This document shows, one piece after another, positions 1-9,873 of a DNA stretch of 64,000 bases; position 1 is the stretch's first letter; each line of letters opens with the position of its first letter. Source of the stretch: Symbiodinium sp. CCMP2592 (taxonomy: Eukaryota > Sar > Dinophyceae > Suessiales > Symbiodiniaceae); the NCBI GenBank assembly GCA_905221615.1, contig CAJNDT010005757.1:1-64000 (forward strand), written 5' to 3'. The notes beneath the pieces are model-generated. The model saw only the letters and a list, made by a program, of their open reading frames with translations, did no database searches and had not been told where the DNA came from. The translations under genes were made by a program, and so were the position numbers.

Positions 1-89
1 CTTGTTGGAAAGGGCCGTCCAGCCCTAGTGCCACTTGTTGGAAAGTGCCGTCCCAATATCCCTACTCACCTTGTTGGAAAGGGCCGTCC
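1..89 (+). repeat. Three 20-bp repeats encoding LVGKGRP
   Basis: The unit CTTGTTGGAAAGGGCCGTCC occurs at 1-20, 34-53 (one mismatch) and 70-89. Spacings of 33 and 36 bp keep all copies in the same reading frame of the first gene. It is a second short repeat with in-frame coding use, distinct from GGCAGAGTGCC. Confidence 0.8.
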
Positions 90-2024
90 AGGCGAAGCTC
101 ATCCTGCTTTTTTGCGGCATATGAAGACGGAGAAGGGAGGAATATGGTTGGACCCCAAGGCGGAGGTGGAAGCCGAGGAGGAGGACACTTTGGTTGATGT
201 TGTGGTGGAAGAGGAGGAGCCTGTGCAAGATCCGTCGGACGATGAAATGGAATTTGTCGATGTTATGGTGCAGGATGAGCAACCGCCGCTTGAGATGGAG
301 GCGGAGCCCGACCCGGATCGCTTGGACGAGGATGAGGGTGACAGCCAAGCAACAATGGTACTAGGGGACCGTCTCCGAGAGGAGCAAGATGAGCCGATGC
401 CTTCTGTACCGGAGACCCGGGTGACTGAGAGCGAGCACGATGCCGTCGTCGCCAAGGTCATGAACGAGCTGGAGGCTATGAATGTGGACCCCAGCCCGAA
501 GGCTGCCGCAAACCCCAAGAGTGCGACTGCGCCAGTGCCTGGAGAGGTGAAGCCTTTCTTGGAAGCGGAGGAGGACCTCGGAATTACGGACCCCCAAGGC
601 AGAGTGCCAAGGGGTCAAAACAAGATCAAGGTTCCAACCGAGCTTTTGCAGCCAGAGACTGAGGATGAGAAAACTCTCAGAGCGTTGCGGGGAATGCTGC
701 CATGCAGTCACAGGGCGGTGACGACTTCGAAGGTGGGCCGCCTCGCCAATCGGGCACGTATGGCAAGACCGGTGCCACAAGATCAGCCGTTCAACCCCCA
801 CCACAACGATCGGAAGTTCAACAGCAAGACTACGACTGTCATGACCCAGCTGCTCATGGCTGTCCATGAGATCACAGTCCGAGAATGCGAGAAGAATAAC
901 GCGCCAGTGGATAGAAAGGACATGGCGTGGAATCACTTTCGGTCGAAGGGCTCGAAAACTGCGGTTGTCTGGGATCTGTTGTGTGACCAGAACGTGAAGG
1001 AGATTCCAAACAATTCTGAGCCTGGGGACTGGCACCTGTGGCTTCAGAGGGAAACTGGGGTGGCGGTCATTGAGCAGATTCTCCAGGGCATGTTCAATGT
1101 CACTCCGCCAAAACATGGCCGTGATAAAGTCAAGGGAAAAAATCTGACATACTGGCACTGGTTTGAGGCCTCCAAGACACTCGTTGAGGTTTATACGACG
1201 GAAGATGTCATCTCAAAGGAAAAATTCAAGCCCAAAGACCTGCAGAGCTGGATTGTGCCTTTGTCCTGCAAGATTTGGGATGCTTACAATTACACCATGC
1301 TTGTGTATTGTCAGAAGAAGCTGGAACAGAAGGCAAGGGGGGAAGACCTAGACGCGGTGAGCCAGATGGGTGATGATGTCCCGCCATCGGAAGATGAAGA
1401 GTATGTGGATGTTTACCAGACCACTGCGAACTTCGTTCCTGATTGGGGAGTAACTGCAGATGGCTTTCAGGATTGATCAGTGTCAATGATTGAGCTGAAC
1501 GAGTAGGTTTATTAATTGTGTTGCCAAAACAAAGCCATCTAGTGGACCTCCTCTTCTTCATCCCATTCGTCCTTGGGCACTGGGGACTTTCACAAGGCAG
1601 AGTGCCAGAGAGTTCTCGGTGTGACTAAGGCAGAGGGCCACCAAACAGTGTGGCCTGTTCAGATTCATTTTTGTGTCGCTGTCACTAGGCAGAGTGCCGG
1701 AAAGGCAGAGTGCCAATGTGAAATCGCATTTCTTGGGGCGTTTGAATGTTGTCACTTTTGCGGTCCGTCTGATCTGGCACATTTCAGCTTGCCGTTTTGG
1801 AAAACAAAGACGATGCCTATGCATACAGTCATGTCGGCAGTAACTCGATGGATTAATTACTGTGCCTGTGAATTGATTGGTTCAACCTTGGTTTCCTGTG
1901 ACAGCCCCATAAAACCTTTCAGGTGCTGGCGTCCAAGGTGGTTGGCTACTATGGCAAGGCTGGAATGCATGATGCAAGTGATTGTGAGTTGTGGAAGCTG
2001 AAACGCTTGCTATCTGGCCGTTGA
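1..2024 (+). CDS. Acidic protein of unknown function, two exons, 5' end outside the window
   Basis: Exon 1 is open from base 1 to 1470 and exon 2 runs from 1923 to the TGA at 2022-2024. The join is in phase and carries the protein on naturally (DGFQ then VLASKVV). The frame is already open at the left edge, so the start is outside the window; the first ATG is at 121. The opening codons encode three LVGKGRP or LVGKCRP repeats. About 110 residues rich in Glu and Asp follow, then a GRVP motif at 598. A more compact, Trp-containing region of about 250 residues ends in a second acidic patch. I recognise no family. Reading without splicing would stop six bases into the intron. The acidic and low-complexity N-terminal part suggests a disordered region; any function is unknown. 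Confidence 0.65.
1471..1922 (+). other. Inferred GA-AG intron of the first gene
   Basis: The intron starts GATTGATC right after TTTCAG and ends CCTTTCAG before GTGCTGG. Both boundaries carry the direct repeat CTTTCAG followed by G. GA and GC donors are known from dinoflagellate genomes. The intron holds three palindromes, at 1596, 1688 and 1704. Both flanking exons are in phase 0, which supports the call. Confidence 0.6.
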
Positions 2025-2186
2025 TGGGACCATGCCACGTAGTGTGTACGGACTCTAGTGACTAGTGAGTGGATGCGCAAGAATTTCTTGACCTGGCCGC
2101 AATCAACATATGTGTGTTCAAGATCGAGTCCCTTAGTGCTGCAGTGGTGCTTCCAGGCAGAGTGCCAGAGACAGTCGCCGAGAGCA

Positions 2187-2618
2187 ATGGGAAAGTCGAG
2201 GAAGAGCGCTCGTGTGAGTGATCAGATGATGTTCCCAATGCCGGGGGCAATGAACCCAGCAATGGGAATGAACAACCCACTGGCCATGATGAACCCTTTC
2301 ATGTTGCAACAGCAGCAACAGATGCAGCAGCAGCAACAGATGCAGCAAATGCAGCAGATGCAGCAAATGCAGCAACAGCAGCAGATGGCTGCTGTGGGTG
2401 AATCAAGGCAGAGTGCCAACGACTCCTCCTCGTCGGAATCAGAAGACCAAGAAGTGAGGAGGATTCGTAAGGAAACCAAGAAGAACAGAGCAAGGCAAGC
2501 AGCAACGATCGGGATTGATCGGCTGGCAACGTCCACTACCGATGCAGATGCAATCCCGAGAAGCGCCACGACATTGCGTTCGATCCCTCTGGCTGCTTGT
2601 CAATCAACAGAGTATCCC
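2187..2618 (+). CDS. Gln/Met-rich ORF, possible 5' exon of the RING gene
   Basis: From the ATG at 2187 the frame encodes MGKSRKSARVSD, a Met/Pro-rich stretch, about 40 residues of Gln runs broken by Met, an acidic Ser/Glu patch and a basic KETKKNRAR segment, and stops at 2619. The palindrome at 2407 is read here as RQSA, not the usual GRVP. The Gln run comes from CAG/CAA repeats. The next open exon begins at 2682, after an AG at 2680-2681. An AAG|GTCAG donor-like site at 2622 lies in a different frame, so a direct splice does not work without another intron or a frame change. It may be the first exon of the RING protein or a separate small gene. Confidence 0.4.
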
Positions 2619-2681
2619 TAAGGTCAGCAATGATCCCTGAACCCTCCCCCCACAAAGCCTAGATAAGCCTTACTGACTGAG

Positions 2682-4305
2682 GTGAAGGTGAAAGCTCTGC
2701 TCGAGCGAGTTCATAGTGCATGGGATGCTGCGGTCACGGCTGACCTGCCACAACAAACAGCGCTGCAACTGCTCTTCATATTGACCAATCTGAAGCCGAC
2801 CACAAAGGTCAGTGAACTCAGGGTCGATATGAAATACAGCTTGCTTGGTCAGCGATGTGAGAATGCCCATAGGCGTCAATCCGTCTGCGATAGCAGCAGT
2901 TGGAACCGCATAGCCAAACCGGTTCTGGGACTGGGGGTGAATATGTCTGAGCATTCTGTTGACAGGGTTGCCTTGGAGTGTGGATGGCAGTCCACATGGA
3001 TGACCGAGGATGTCACGACCTATGCCAGGCGTAGAGCGAGAGCAAGGCAGTCCACTGAGACGCAGGGACGTCTCAGTTTCAATCCGAGTCCTGCTCCAGC
3101 TGCCCCGCCAACGGTTCCGCCGTCGGAAGGCAGAGTGCCAGACGTGGTCCGTTCTGGTCCTTTGCCAACGACTGCTCCTAGTTCCAATCCAAGCCAGGCT
3201 GTGGGTCGCAGCCCGGCTGGGGAACAAGGCAGAGTGCCGATTCAACAGCCGCCTGCCTCCCCTCATGCCGTTCCGGGTTCCAATGCAAGCCAGGCAACCG
3301 AAGGCAGCCAGGCTGCAGGAAGTGAACAAGACAGAGTGCCGAGGGTTGTGGAAGGCAGAGTGCCAGTTGATGGGAATGCTCCTGCCATGGATGACGATGG
3401 TCTAGCGCCGGCAGAGGCAGAGATCAGGCCCGATCAGGAGATCGTCATGCCTCCTGCAGAAGTGACCACTGCACCTCAAACAGTTGAGTTGCCAGAGCCA
3501 GACACCTCCACGAACAGTGACTCGACAGCCGGTGCTGACGTGAATGCCGTTGTGCCCTTTGCGACACCCAAGTCGAAAGCCAAAGCAAAAGCCAAGGGCA
3601 AGTCGAAAGCCAAGGCCAAGTCCAAGGCCAGGGCGACGGCACCAAACACAGAGTCGCAGGACGAGGTCGCAGTCGAGGTCGATGATGAGGTCATGGCCGA
3701 GGCCGGGGCCGAGGTCGAGGCCGGGGCCGAGGTCGAGGCCGAGGTCGAGCGCGAGGCCGACGACAGTGCCTTCTTTGAGGAGGAGGAGGAGGATGCTCCG
3801 AATGAGTCGAGCAGACCTGCGAACCGGTGGAACCAGGACCTCTGTGTCATTTGCCATTCGGAGATGCACCCGGGCCAGGCAGGCTGGTTTCGTTTGCCTT
3901 TGGTTAATGAACCATTGATAGTGGTGCCTGTCCTGTTTGTACATTCCACTAATCCTCAGAACAGTACCTCTCACATGACGTGTCTTTTTCTGTTGCTTCC
4001 CTGGAATGCAGGCATTGGAAGCGCTATCGTGTGGCCACCTCTTTCACAGCGAATGTATCAATCGATACTGTGAGTCGACCGGGCGGAACAAGGCCACCGC
4101 TTGCCCTCTCAAGTGTGCGAGCTCAGCCTCTATGGCAAGGTTCTTTTTGGGTCCGAGGGGGTCCACGGGAAGCAATGCCCCTGTTCCTGTCGAAGATGAT
4201 GCTAATGATGTGGACGCAATCGTTCAGGAAATACAAGCTCAACTCGTTGACGACCGCACTCGTGAAGAGGAAGCTCCTGAGGTCAACGACCCCGTGGTGG
4301 ACTGA
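2682..4305 (+). CDS. RING-H2 finger protein with Lys/Ala-rich and acidic middle, split by an intron
   Basis: The frame opens at 2682 after an AG and has no clear ATG there, so an upstream exon is likely. Exons 2682-3878 and 4012-4305 join in phase to rebuild a RING-H2 domain. Cys388 and Cys391 (CVIC) are in exon 1. Cys406, His408, His411 and Cys414 (SCGHLFHSEC) and the CPLKC pair at 430/434 are in exon 2. Numbering is from 2682; the last pair is spaced C-x3-C instead of the usual C-x2-C. RING-H2 domains usually act as E3 ubiquitin ligases, binding two zinc ions. The N-terminal part is Pro/Ser-rich with GRVP motifs. A KAKAKGKSKAKAK run and a Glu/Asp-rich block precede the RING. The C-terminus is acidic. 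Confidence 0.65.
3879..4011 (+). other. Inferred GC-AG intron splitting the RING domain
   Basis: The intron begins GCAGGCTGG after GGGCCAG and ends in a pyrimidine-rich tract followed by GAATGCAG, before GCATTGG. Length is 133 nt and phase is 0. Joining gives HPGQALEALSCGH, the expected spacing between the second and third zinc ligands of a RING. The direct repeat CAGGCA at both borders leaves the exact cut ambiguous by a few bases. Confidence 0.75.
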
Positions 4306-5791
4306 TTGCGTCGACAAGGTGGCTCGGTAACAAGGCAGAGTGCCACAATAACTGGCTCATGTGTATGTGTTGTCGGTGATGTGGCCTCGAGTCTTATTAA
4401 TTTTGGAGGTGTGGCAATGCCATTGTCACAGACATGTTTCTGAAGGCGGAGTGCCATGGGTTGTAACATGTGTTCCATGATCATTATGTATTGACATGAT
4501 TGTGTTGCCTTGTGTTGCATTATGCCATCAGGAATGTATGTCTCTTTGTAATCCCAGGCGGTCTGTCGATTTCACAAGGATACTGCAGATGCCTGTGGAC
4601 AAATCCGCGCCAAAGGCAGGATCCAACCTGTCCTAGAACACCAGTTGGGAGGGACCCAACAAAGGACCACGGAAGTCTGCAATGGGGTGCATCCGTGTTT
4701 AAAAAAACATATGGCCTTTGAAGGGACACCATCCCCATACCGCCCCACAGGCCCTGCAAAATCTTAGAAGACATTTGTGACACTTGTGGCATGCCCCGGA
4801 AAAATCTTATTGAATCTTATTGAATCTTATTGAATCTTATTGAATCTTATTGAATCTTATTGAATCTTATTGAATCTTATTGGTCCATCATTTTTAAAAG
4901 GGACACGACTCCAGATCGCCCCAAAAAATCTTATTGAATCTTATTGAATCTTAGAAGACATTTGTACAATTGTGGCCTACCCCGAAAAAATCTTATTGAA
5001 TCTTATTGAATCTTATTGAATCTTATTGAATCTTATTGAATCTTATTGAATCTTATTGAATCTTATCGGTTTTACAAGGGACACAGCCTCCAGCTCGCCC
5101 AAAAAATCTTATTGAATCTTAGAAGACATTTGCAGGATTGTGGACTACCCGAAAAAATCTTATTGAATCTTAGTGTTCGGGCCATCACGTTTTGAAGGCA
5201 CACCGACCCTGTACCAGACAATTGCACACATGTAGCATCCCCTCCCAAAAGTCTTGTTGGAGCTTATTGAATCTTGGGAGCTAGTTATACAATATCGAAT
5301 CCCATTGAATCGGCACAGTCCAGCTAACCCAACCAAATCCCTACGAGTAGTAACACATCTTATGATTAAGCATAAACTAGGTGGCACTCTGCCTTGAAGT
5401 ACCTTTAAACCATGGACCTCCTTAAAACCTAAAACCCTGAAGCTCTTTTAAACCCTAAACCGTTACTGTGTGTGGTAAGTTTACACATAGACCTAGGTAT
5501 ATGTATAACATACATACATACATATAGATATATGTATGGATTATATGCATACACTTATTATTGGGCATACTGCTTTCGAACATTAAACTACATCATCTAT
5601 TAATAGCACTCTGTCTTCAAATATGTGTTAATCTAATGATCATGTGCATAAATGCTTGTGTCGTCCAGTGGAACCTATTGCATGTGGTATTGAAACGGAC
5701 ATGACAATCAACTTCTAGTACCTGTTCGTACTATCCAACACATATAGTTGCTTGCAGCTTGTTGGATCAAAGATATTTAAAGTTAAGCACC
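4306..5791. other. Intergenic spacer
   Basis: No gene is supported here. The spacer holds palindromes at 4334 (+) and 5383 (reverse orientation), the AATCTTATTG array, and A/T-rich sequence with short ATGTATAT-like runs around 5500. Confidence 0.6.
4720..5175 (+). repeat. Tandem AATCTTATTG decamer array with a higher-order unit
   Basis: Blocks of the decamer AATCTTATTG are separated by a longer conserved segment containing GGGACAC, TCTTAGAAGACATTTG and a CCCGAAAAAATC junction. The GGGACAC landmark recurs near 4726, 4901 and 5069, so the higher-order period is roughly 170-175 bp. No coding capacity. Confidence 0.85.
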
Positions 5792-6802
5792 ATGGCACCG
5801 AAACCGAAGGCCAAACCGGCAGCAGCGGGGAGGATCGGCGGGGTGAGGACTCCGAAGCGACGGCCTCGTAGAGTGCCGCCAACCGGTGTGAATGGCATTG
5901 GTGAAGAAGGTGGTGGGGCGGAAGGCAGAGTGCCAGGGCCACAAATGGGTCCGCCGCCACCAACGCCTGTGAATCGGCCACCTTACCCACCTGGCCCAAG
6001 ACCTCCCGCCCCTGCGCGACATGAGTTTGAGATTGCCCAAGCTGTGGCAGAAGCGTTGGACATTATGGAGACCCCGATCATGATCAACTTCGAGCCGGAT
6101 GTGGTTACTGTTAGGGAGGGCCGCATTGTTCTGGTCACCCTTGAGAACTTGACCCCTGAAGAGATGCAACGTCGGCAGTTGGGACGGCGAATTTGTGCCA
6201 TGTGTTTCAATGCTCCAGACAACCCGCCGCCACCAATAGTGCCGCCAAGGCCGATGCCTGAAAATGGCTATCCTGGCCCTAACAATAATGCCAACAGTGG
6301 AGCTACTGAAGGCAGAGTGCCAGAAGGCAGAGTGCCGGAAGGCAGAGTGCCAGATGAGTTCGAAAGTGGAGTTCGTGGTCAAATGTTTTTTCGTTTGGAA
6401 TCTCGCCCGGATGCCTGGTTGACTGGGCCAGCTCGTGCCGAAGGTGAGATTCACGCCTCAGACTCAGATGTGATTGAGGAAGGTGTTCGAGATGTTCGTC
6501 TTGGTGAGCTTGGAGGGCGGGGTCGTTTGGGTATTGATTATGGGCACATCTCAGAAGAAGACCCGGACTGGAGTCAGCGCGGCTCAGCGGATGATGGAGC
6601 CCCCTCAGATGTGGAGGAAGGTGAGGAGTCAGACAATGAGGAGATGGACGCACTGGACGAAGCTCAGTCGTCCCCAGACTCAAATCAGTATGATTCTGCA
6701 GGTGAAGGCAGAGGATTTCGCATTCGTGGTCGTCGATCGGGGTATATCTCCTCAGAACCACCCTCCGACTGTGAGCCACCTGAAGATTTCTGGTGGCCCT
6801 AA
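5792..6802 (+). CDS. Pro-rich and acidic protein of unknown function
   Basis: The ATG at 5792 sits in a good context (CACCATGGC) and starts MAPKPKAKPAAAG; an earlier in-frame ATG at 5759 is less likely. The 336-residue product has a basic N-terminus, a Pro-rich segment (PPPPTPVNRPPYPPGP) and a compact region of about 80 residues ending in CAMC. Three consecutive EGRVP repeats follow at 6311-6351. After them comes a short segment and a Glu/Asp/Ser-rich tail ending DFWWP. No known domain is recognised. The triple 15-bp repeat keeps frame and looks like a local tandem expansion. It lies alone in its spacer, co-oriented with its neighbours. Confidence 0.65.
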   Translation: MAPKPKAKPAAAGRIGGVRTPKRRPRRVPPTGVNGIGEEGGGAEGRVPGPQMGPPPPTPVNRPPYPPGPRPPAPARHEFEIAQAVAEALDIMETPIMINFEPDVVTVREGRIVLVTLENLTPEEMQRRQLGRRICAMCFNAPDNPPPPIVPPRPMPENGYPGPNNNANSGATEGRVPEGRVPEGRVPDEFESGVRGQMFFRLESRPDAWLTGPARAEGEIHASDSDVIEEGVRDVRLGELGGRGRLGIDYGHISEEDPDWSQRGSADDGAPSDVEEGEESDNEEMDALDEAQSSPDSNQYDSAGEGRGFRIRGRRSGYISSEPPSDCEPPEDFWWP

Positions 6803-7209
6803 GGTTGATGTCTTTCAATGACAGCTTGGAAACTTTACAGAAGGCAGAGTGCCAAGAATGCTTGTGTCTGCCACCTCGGTGGCCTCGGAATCGTCGAGGA
6901 CGATGGATGGACTGCTGTGTGCGGTACCAGAAAAACGAGAATCGAGTGAGGGTCTGGCAGTGCTGTATTTGATTGCTTGAGCATGAAGTCATGGTCTGCA
7001 ACAACTATGCCACATGTGAATTTCAACGAGTGATTGCATCATGTCTGTCTCATCCTTGTGTTGTGATGGATCAATCGACTCACAAGTGTGTCAACTGCTG
7101 AATGTGCTGGTTCACAATTACGTTGTTAATTCGAACACCCTTGAGGTTAAGGTGTTACACTTTCTTGCGGATAGGACAGAGTGCCATGCACAGTGCAATT
7201 CGGAGTGCC
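6803..7209. other. Intergenic spacer
   Basis: One palindrome at 6843 and no convincing coding frame. Two further GGAGTGCCATG or GAGTGCCATG-like half copies lie just before the next ATG at 7210. Confidence 0.5.
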
Positions 7210-8259
7210 ATGTCTGCAGCAGCAGATGACCCGGCTGAAACAAGAAGAAGACTGTTAGCAGACATTCGGCGGCAGTTTGATGCAAACATCGAACTGGAGA
7301 AGAGATTCTTGGCCATTTCGAGAGGACAGGATGTTCTGCGCCTTTGCGAAGTTGACCCGTCGCTTCTGGAGTTCCATAATGAAGGTCCTTATGAAGTTCT
7401 GCCTGAGTGCAACTATGATGTGATTCTTGAAGCCAGTGGGTTTTCCTGGATGATATCAATCTGGCAACAAATGTTATCAGAAACTTTTCCCATCATGACT
7501 TCGTGGCCATGGAAGAAACAGATGAGATTCCTCATCAACTTTTGTCATTGGAAGCGGAACATAAGGCAGAGTGCCAGGTTCCACTTCCTGGAGATCTTTG
7601 CAGGGCAGGGCAACCTCAGTCGGGAGATGCTCCGTGCTGGCTGGCAGGGGCTAGCCTTGGACATCAGGTACGGCACAGATCATGATATTCTTTCTGTGAG
7701 AGGACTTCGCCTGGCTGTCAATGCTGTGTGTCAAACACACAAACACGGCCTGGTGTGGTTTGGAACTCCATGCTCTTCCTTCGTCCAACTCTGTAAATAC
7801 AGTACTGGAAGGTCCATTGCCAATGACTGGATGGGAGAACCTGAGCGATCGCTGGCATGCCAAGAAGGCAATCGTTTCATGTATGTGACGCTGCTGTTGA
7901 CTTTGCTCGCGGCTTTGAATGACAACCGGTTTGTGATCGAGCAGCCTTGCTCCAGCATGCTGTTCGACATTCCACTCGTCGATCGTGTCATGGGAATGAT
8001 CCAGGCTATGAAGGTCAAAACCTATGGTGGTGCCTTCGGCCAGCCCATCCTGAAACCGCTTCAACTGTGGAGCAACTGTCAGCACATCAATGGTATGCGG
8101 CGCAGCTATCCTTCCCATGTCAGAGGAAGTGCTGGTTGCGTTGATCGAGATGGTGAGAAGTTCACCGGTCGTCCTGAAGATCTTCAGGTGTCAGAGGAGT
8201 ACACCCCGGAGTTCGGCAAGGCTGTGGCCTTTCATATGATGAGGGATGTCCCAACATGA
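7210..8259 (+). CDS. Cytosine-methyltransferase-like (Rossmann) protein, reading frame disturbed
   Basis: The ATG at 7210 starts MSAAADDPAETRRR; the frame stays open to 8259. Around residues 126-136 is FLEIFAGQGNLS, like motif I of C5 cytosine methyltransferases (SAM binding). Around 184-191 is FGTPCSSF, placed like the catalytic Pro-Cys motif IV. EQPCSS lies near residue 243, where the ENV-type motif would be expected. These support a SAM-dependent methyltransferase fold; the substrate is unknown. Between about 7440 and 7570 the +2 frame reads more like protein (LDDINLATNVIRNFS, then MEETDEIPHQLLSLEAEH) than the annotated frame. Coding thus appears to shift frame near the TTTT run at 7443 and shift back at the palindrome at 7565. 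This could be a sequencing error, a pseudogene or an unrecognised splice. Distant alternatives are other Rossmann methylases. Confidence 0.5.
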   Translation: MSAAADDPAETRRRLLADIRRQFDANIELEKRFLAISRGQDVLRLCEVDPSLLEFHNEGPYEVLPECNYDVILEASGFSWMISIWQQMLSETFPIMTSWPWKKQMRFLINFCHWKRNIRQSARFHFLEIFAGQGNLSREMLRAGWQGLALDIRYGTDHDILSVRGLRLAVNAVCQTHKHGLVWFGTPCSSFVQLCKYSTGRSIANDWMGEPERSLACQEGNRFMYVTLLLTLLAALNDNRFVIEQPCSSMLFDIPLVDRVMGMIQAMKVKTYGGAFGQPILKPLQLWSNCQHINGMRRSYPSHVRGSAGCVDRDGEKFTGRPEDLQVSEEYTPEFGKAVAFHMMRDVPT

Positions 8260-8387
8260 ATTGTAGCTGAAGGCAGAGTGCCAATAAGGCAGAGTGCCAT
8301 AATTCTCTAGAGTTAAATGAGCTTGCTTCATCTTTCGACATTCTGTCTTGTTGGTATTCTGCTTTCCAATGTTGGGACTGGGTTGAG

Positions 8388-8494
8388 CCCTGGACCCCGT
8401 CCGTTCCCTCCACGAGGTGCCGAGGAAAATCCTCGCCGCCTCGTGGAAGGATCTGAGTGATCCGAGCTGGTGCAGCTGTGCAATGAAAATGTAG
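8388..8494 (+). CDS. Candidate short terminal exon
   Basis: After an AG at 8386-8387 one frame encodes LDPVRSLHEVPRKIL followed by SWKDLSDPSW and stops at 8492-8494. Composition is protein-like and the island lies between two genes, but no donor or partner exon was found. It could be the last exon of the methyltransferase-like gene or belong to an unseen gene. Confidence 0.25.
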
Positions 8495-8815
8495 AGAGCT
8501 TCAGTCACTCCGTGATCAGATGTGTTTGTCGGTATTGTCTCAGTTCGTATGCTGCTGTCGTGCAGGTGGCAATGACCTGGCTGGTGTCTCGACCTCCAGT
8601 TGCAGGCATCGGTGGCCTGTGTTAATCATTCCATGTGGTTGTCAGTTCAGTGCCATCTGCGATAGTTTCCTGTCTCAAGTTCGAGTGACATGATGTGGCT
8701 GCTGACATGTCATCGTGAGTCTTTGGGTTGATTTCTTAAGAATTCAATGTGTTGTGAACTGGGGCTTGTTACACAAGTGCAGGTGTGTGTCAGTATTTAG
8801 TAAGATTCAAGTACA

Positions 8816-9868
8816 GTGTTGCTTTGGAGGATTTCGGTGATGCTTCTGAAACTGTGGGTCATGCTATTGCTCCGTGATGGGCAATTGCTTAACTTGGAAA
8901 ATGATGCAAAACTGCCAGCGAGAGCAGCTTGGCTCTCACAGGGCGAACTGTGGTGGCGTCTGGACTTGTTTTTCGATGAGAGCAACAGGAACGGCTCAGA
9001 ACGTCGACAGTACCACAAATGGTACAACTTCTTCAGTGATCTTCTCAGGAAGACCCCCTTGGCTGCGAACTGGGGGTCACATGTGCAAAGTCAAAAAGGC
9101 AGAGTGCCAAACCCTGATGCTGTACAGGAGGATGTGGCATCTTCCACAGCCTTGGCCCGATTCATGTTGCAAGCATCCTTCGACACAAGGACAGACGCCC
9201 ACAGGGAATGGTACAAGAGAAAACTGAATGATGCTATGGTACGTGTGTGTGAAACTATCAGTGATGAGCCTCTGGTCATGCAGTTGGATGAAGGCAGAGT
9301 GTCATGGTTTCTTCAATCAGCTGGGTTGGTGTCAGGCTTTGCCGCTTGGATGATGAAGTCGCTGGCAGGCAACACGTCCCGATCTTTGCGGCAGCTTTGG
9401 GAATCTATGTTCAATGCAAGGACGCTGTCTTCATCTCTCCGAGATGAATCTGAAGGCAGAGTGCCACGAGATTGGGAGGAGGTTGAAACTAGCATCTACG
9501 ACATCATCGCCTTTGCAACCATGGCAAAAAAACACAGAGCGCTTCAACCGTCGGGGCAGGCTCATGGATTTGCCAAGACAGTCGTGAATGCCTTCATGCA
9601 CATACATGAGTGTCTGTCCGAGACATTGTCAGCCGGCCTCCAGGTGTATGTCATTGGGCACTACTTGAGTGTACATGATGCTGGTGTGCCTGTGACGTCT
9701 CGCAGGGCACTTCTGGGCAAGCGTGTTCCATTGAAAAAGACTGTGGACATCAAAAGCATCTGGAAGTTGCTAGAGGGCGCTGCAAAAAGTGGGACCTCTT
9801 TGCGACAAGCCCTCATTCTCAAGAACCAGGACGAACGCAGCGACCTGCATGGTTCCTTGGTGATTTGA
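8816..9868 (+). CDS. Protein of unknown function, about 350 residues
   Basis: The frame is open from 8816 to 9868. The first 18 residues (MLLWRISVMLLKLWVMLL) look unlike the rest. In the neighbouring frame the same DNA reads VALEDFGDASETVGHAIAP before a stop at 8875, so the true N-terminus may come from that frame by splicing or after a frame error. From LRDGQLLNLEND onward the sequence is a convincing soluble protein with Trp/Phe-rich helices. GRVP motifs are at 9098 and 9455 and a diverged GRVS at about 9293. No family is recognised. The stop is followed within 10 bp by a 55-bp segment duplicated at 12127. Confidence 0.5.
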   Translation: MLLWRISVMLLKLWVMLLLRDGQLLNLENDAKLPARAAWLSQGELWWRLDLFFDESNRNGSERRQYHKWYNFFSDLLRKTPLAANWGSHVQSQKGRVPNPDAVQEDVASSTALARFMLQASFDTRTDAHREWYKRKLNDAMVRVCETISDEPLVMQLDEGRVSWFLQSAGLVSGFAAWMMKSLAGNTSRSLRQLWESMFNARTLSSSLRDESEGRVPRDWEEVETSIYDIIAFATMAKKHRALQPSGQAHGFAKTVVNAFMHIHECLSETLSAGLQVYVIGHYLSVHDAGVPVTSRRALLGKRVPLKKTVDIKSIWKLLEGAAKSGTSLRQALILKNQDERSDLHGSLVI

Positions 9869-9873
9869 TATGG

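Noticed and set aside
361..1158. 265-codon minus-strand ORF
   Set aside because: Antisense shadow of the first + strand gene, whose own frame is protein-like and spliced in phase.
1573..2001. 142-codon + strand ORF
   Set aside because: It lies in the inferred intron of the first gene, reads the palindromes as KAECQ/RQSA, and the protein-like exon at 1923 uses another frame.
2808..2966. A further intron in the RING gene (AAG|GTCAGT to GACAG|GG)
   Set aside because: Good-looking borders, but removal shifts the frame into a stop within 30 codons, whereas the unspliced frame stays open.
3402..3974. Minus-strand ORFs opposite the RING gene
   Set aside because: Leu/Gly or Ser/Ala repeats that mirror the Lys/Ala and Glu codons of the + strand gene.
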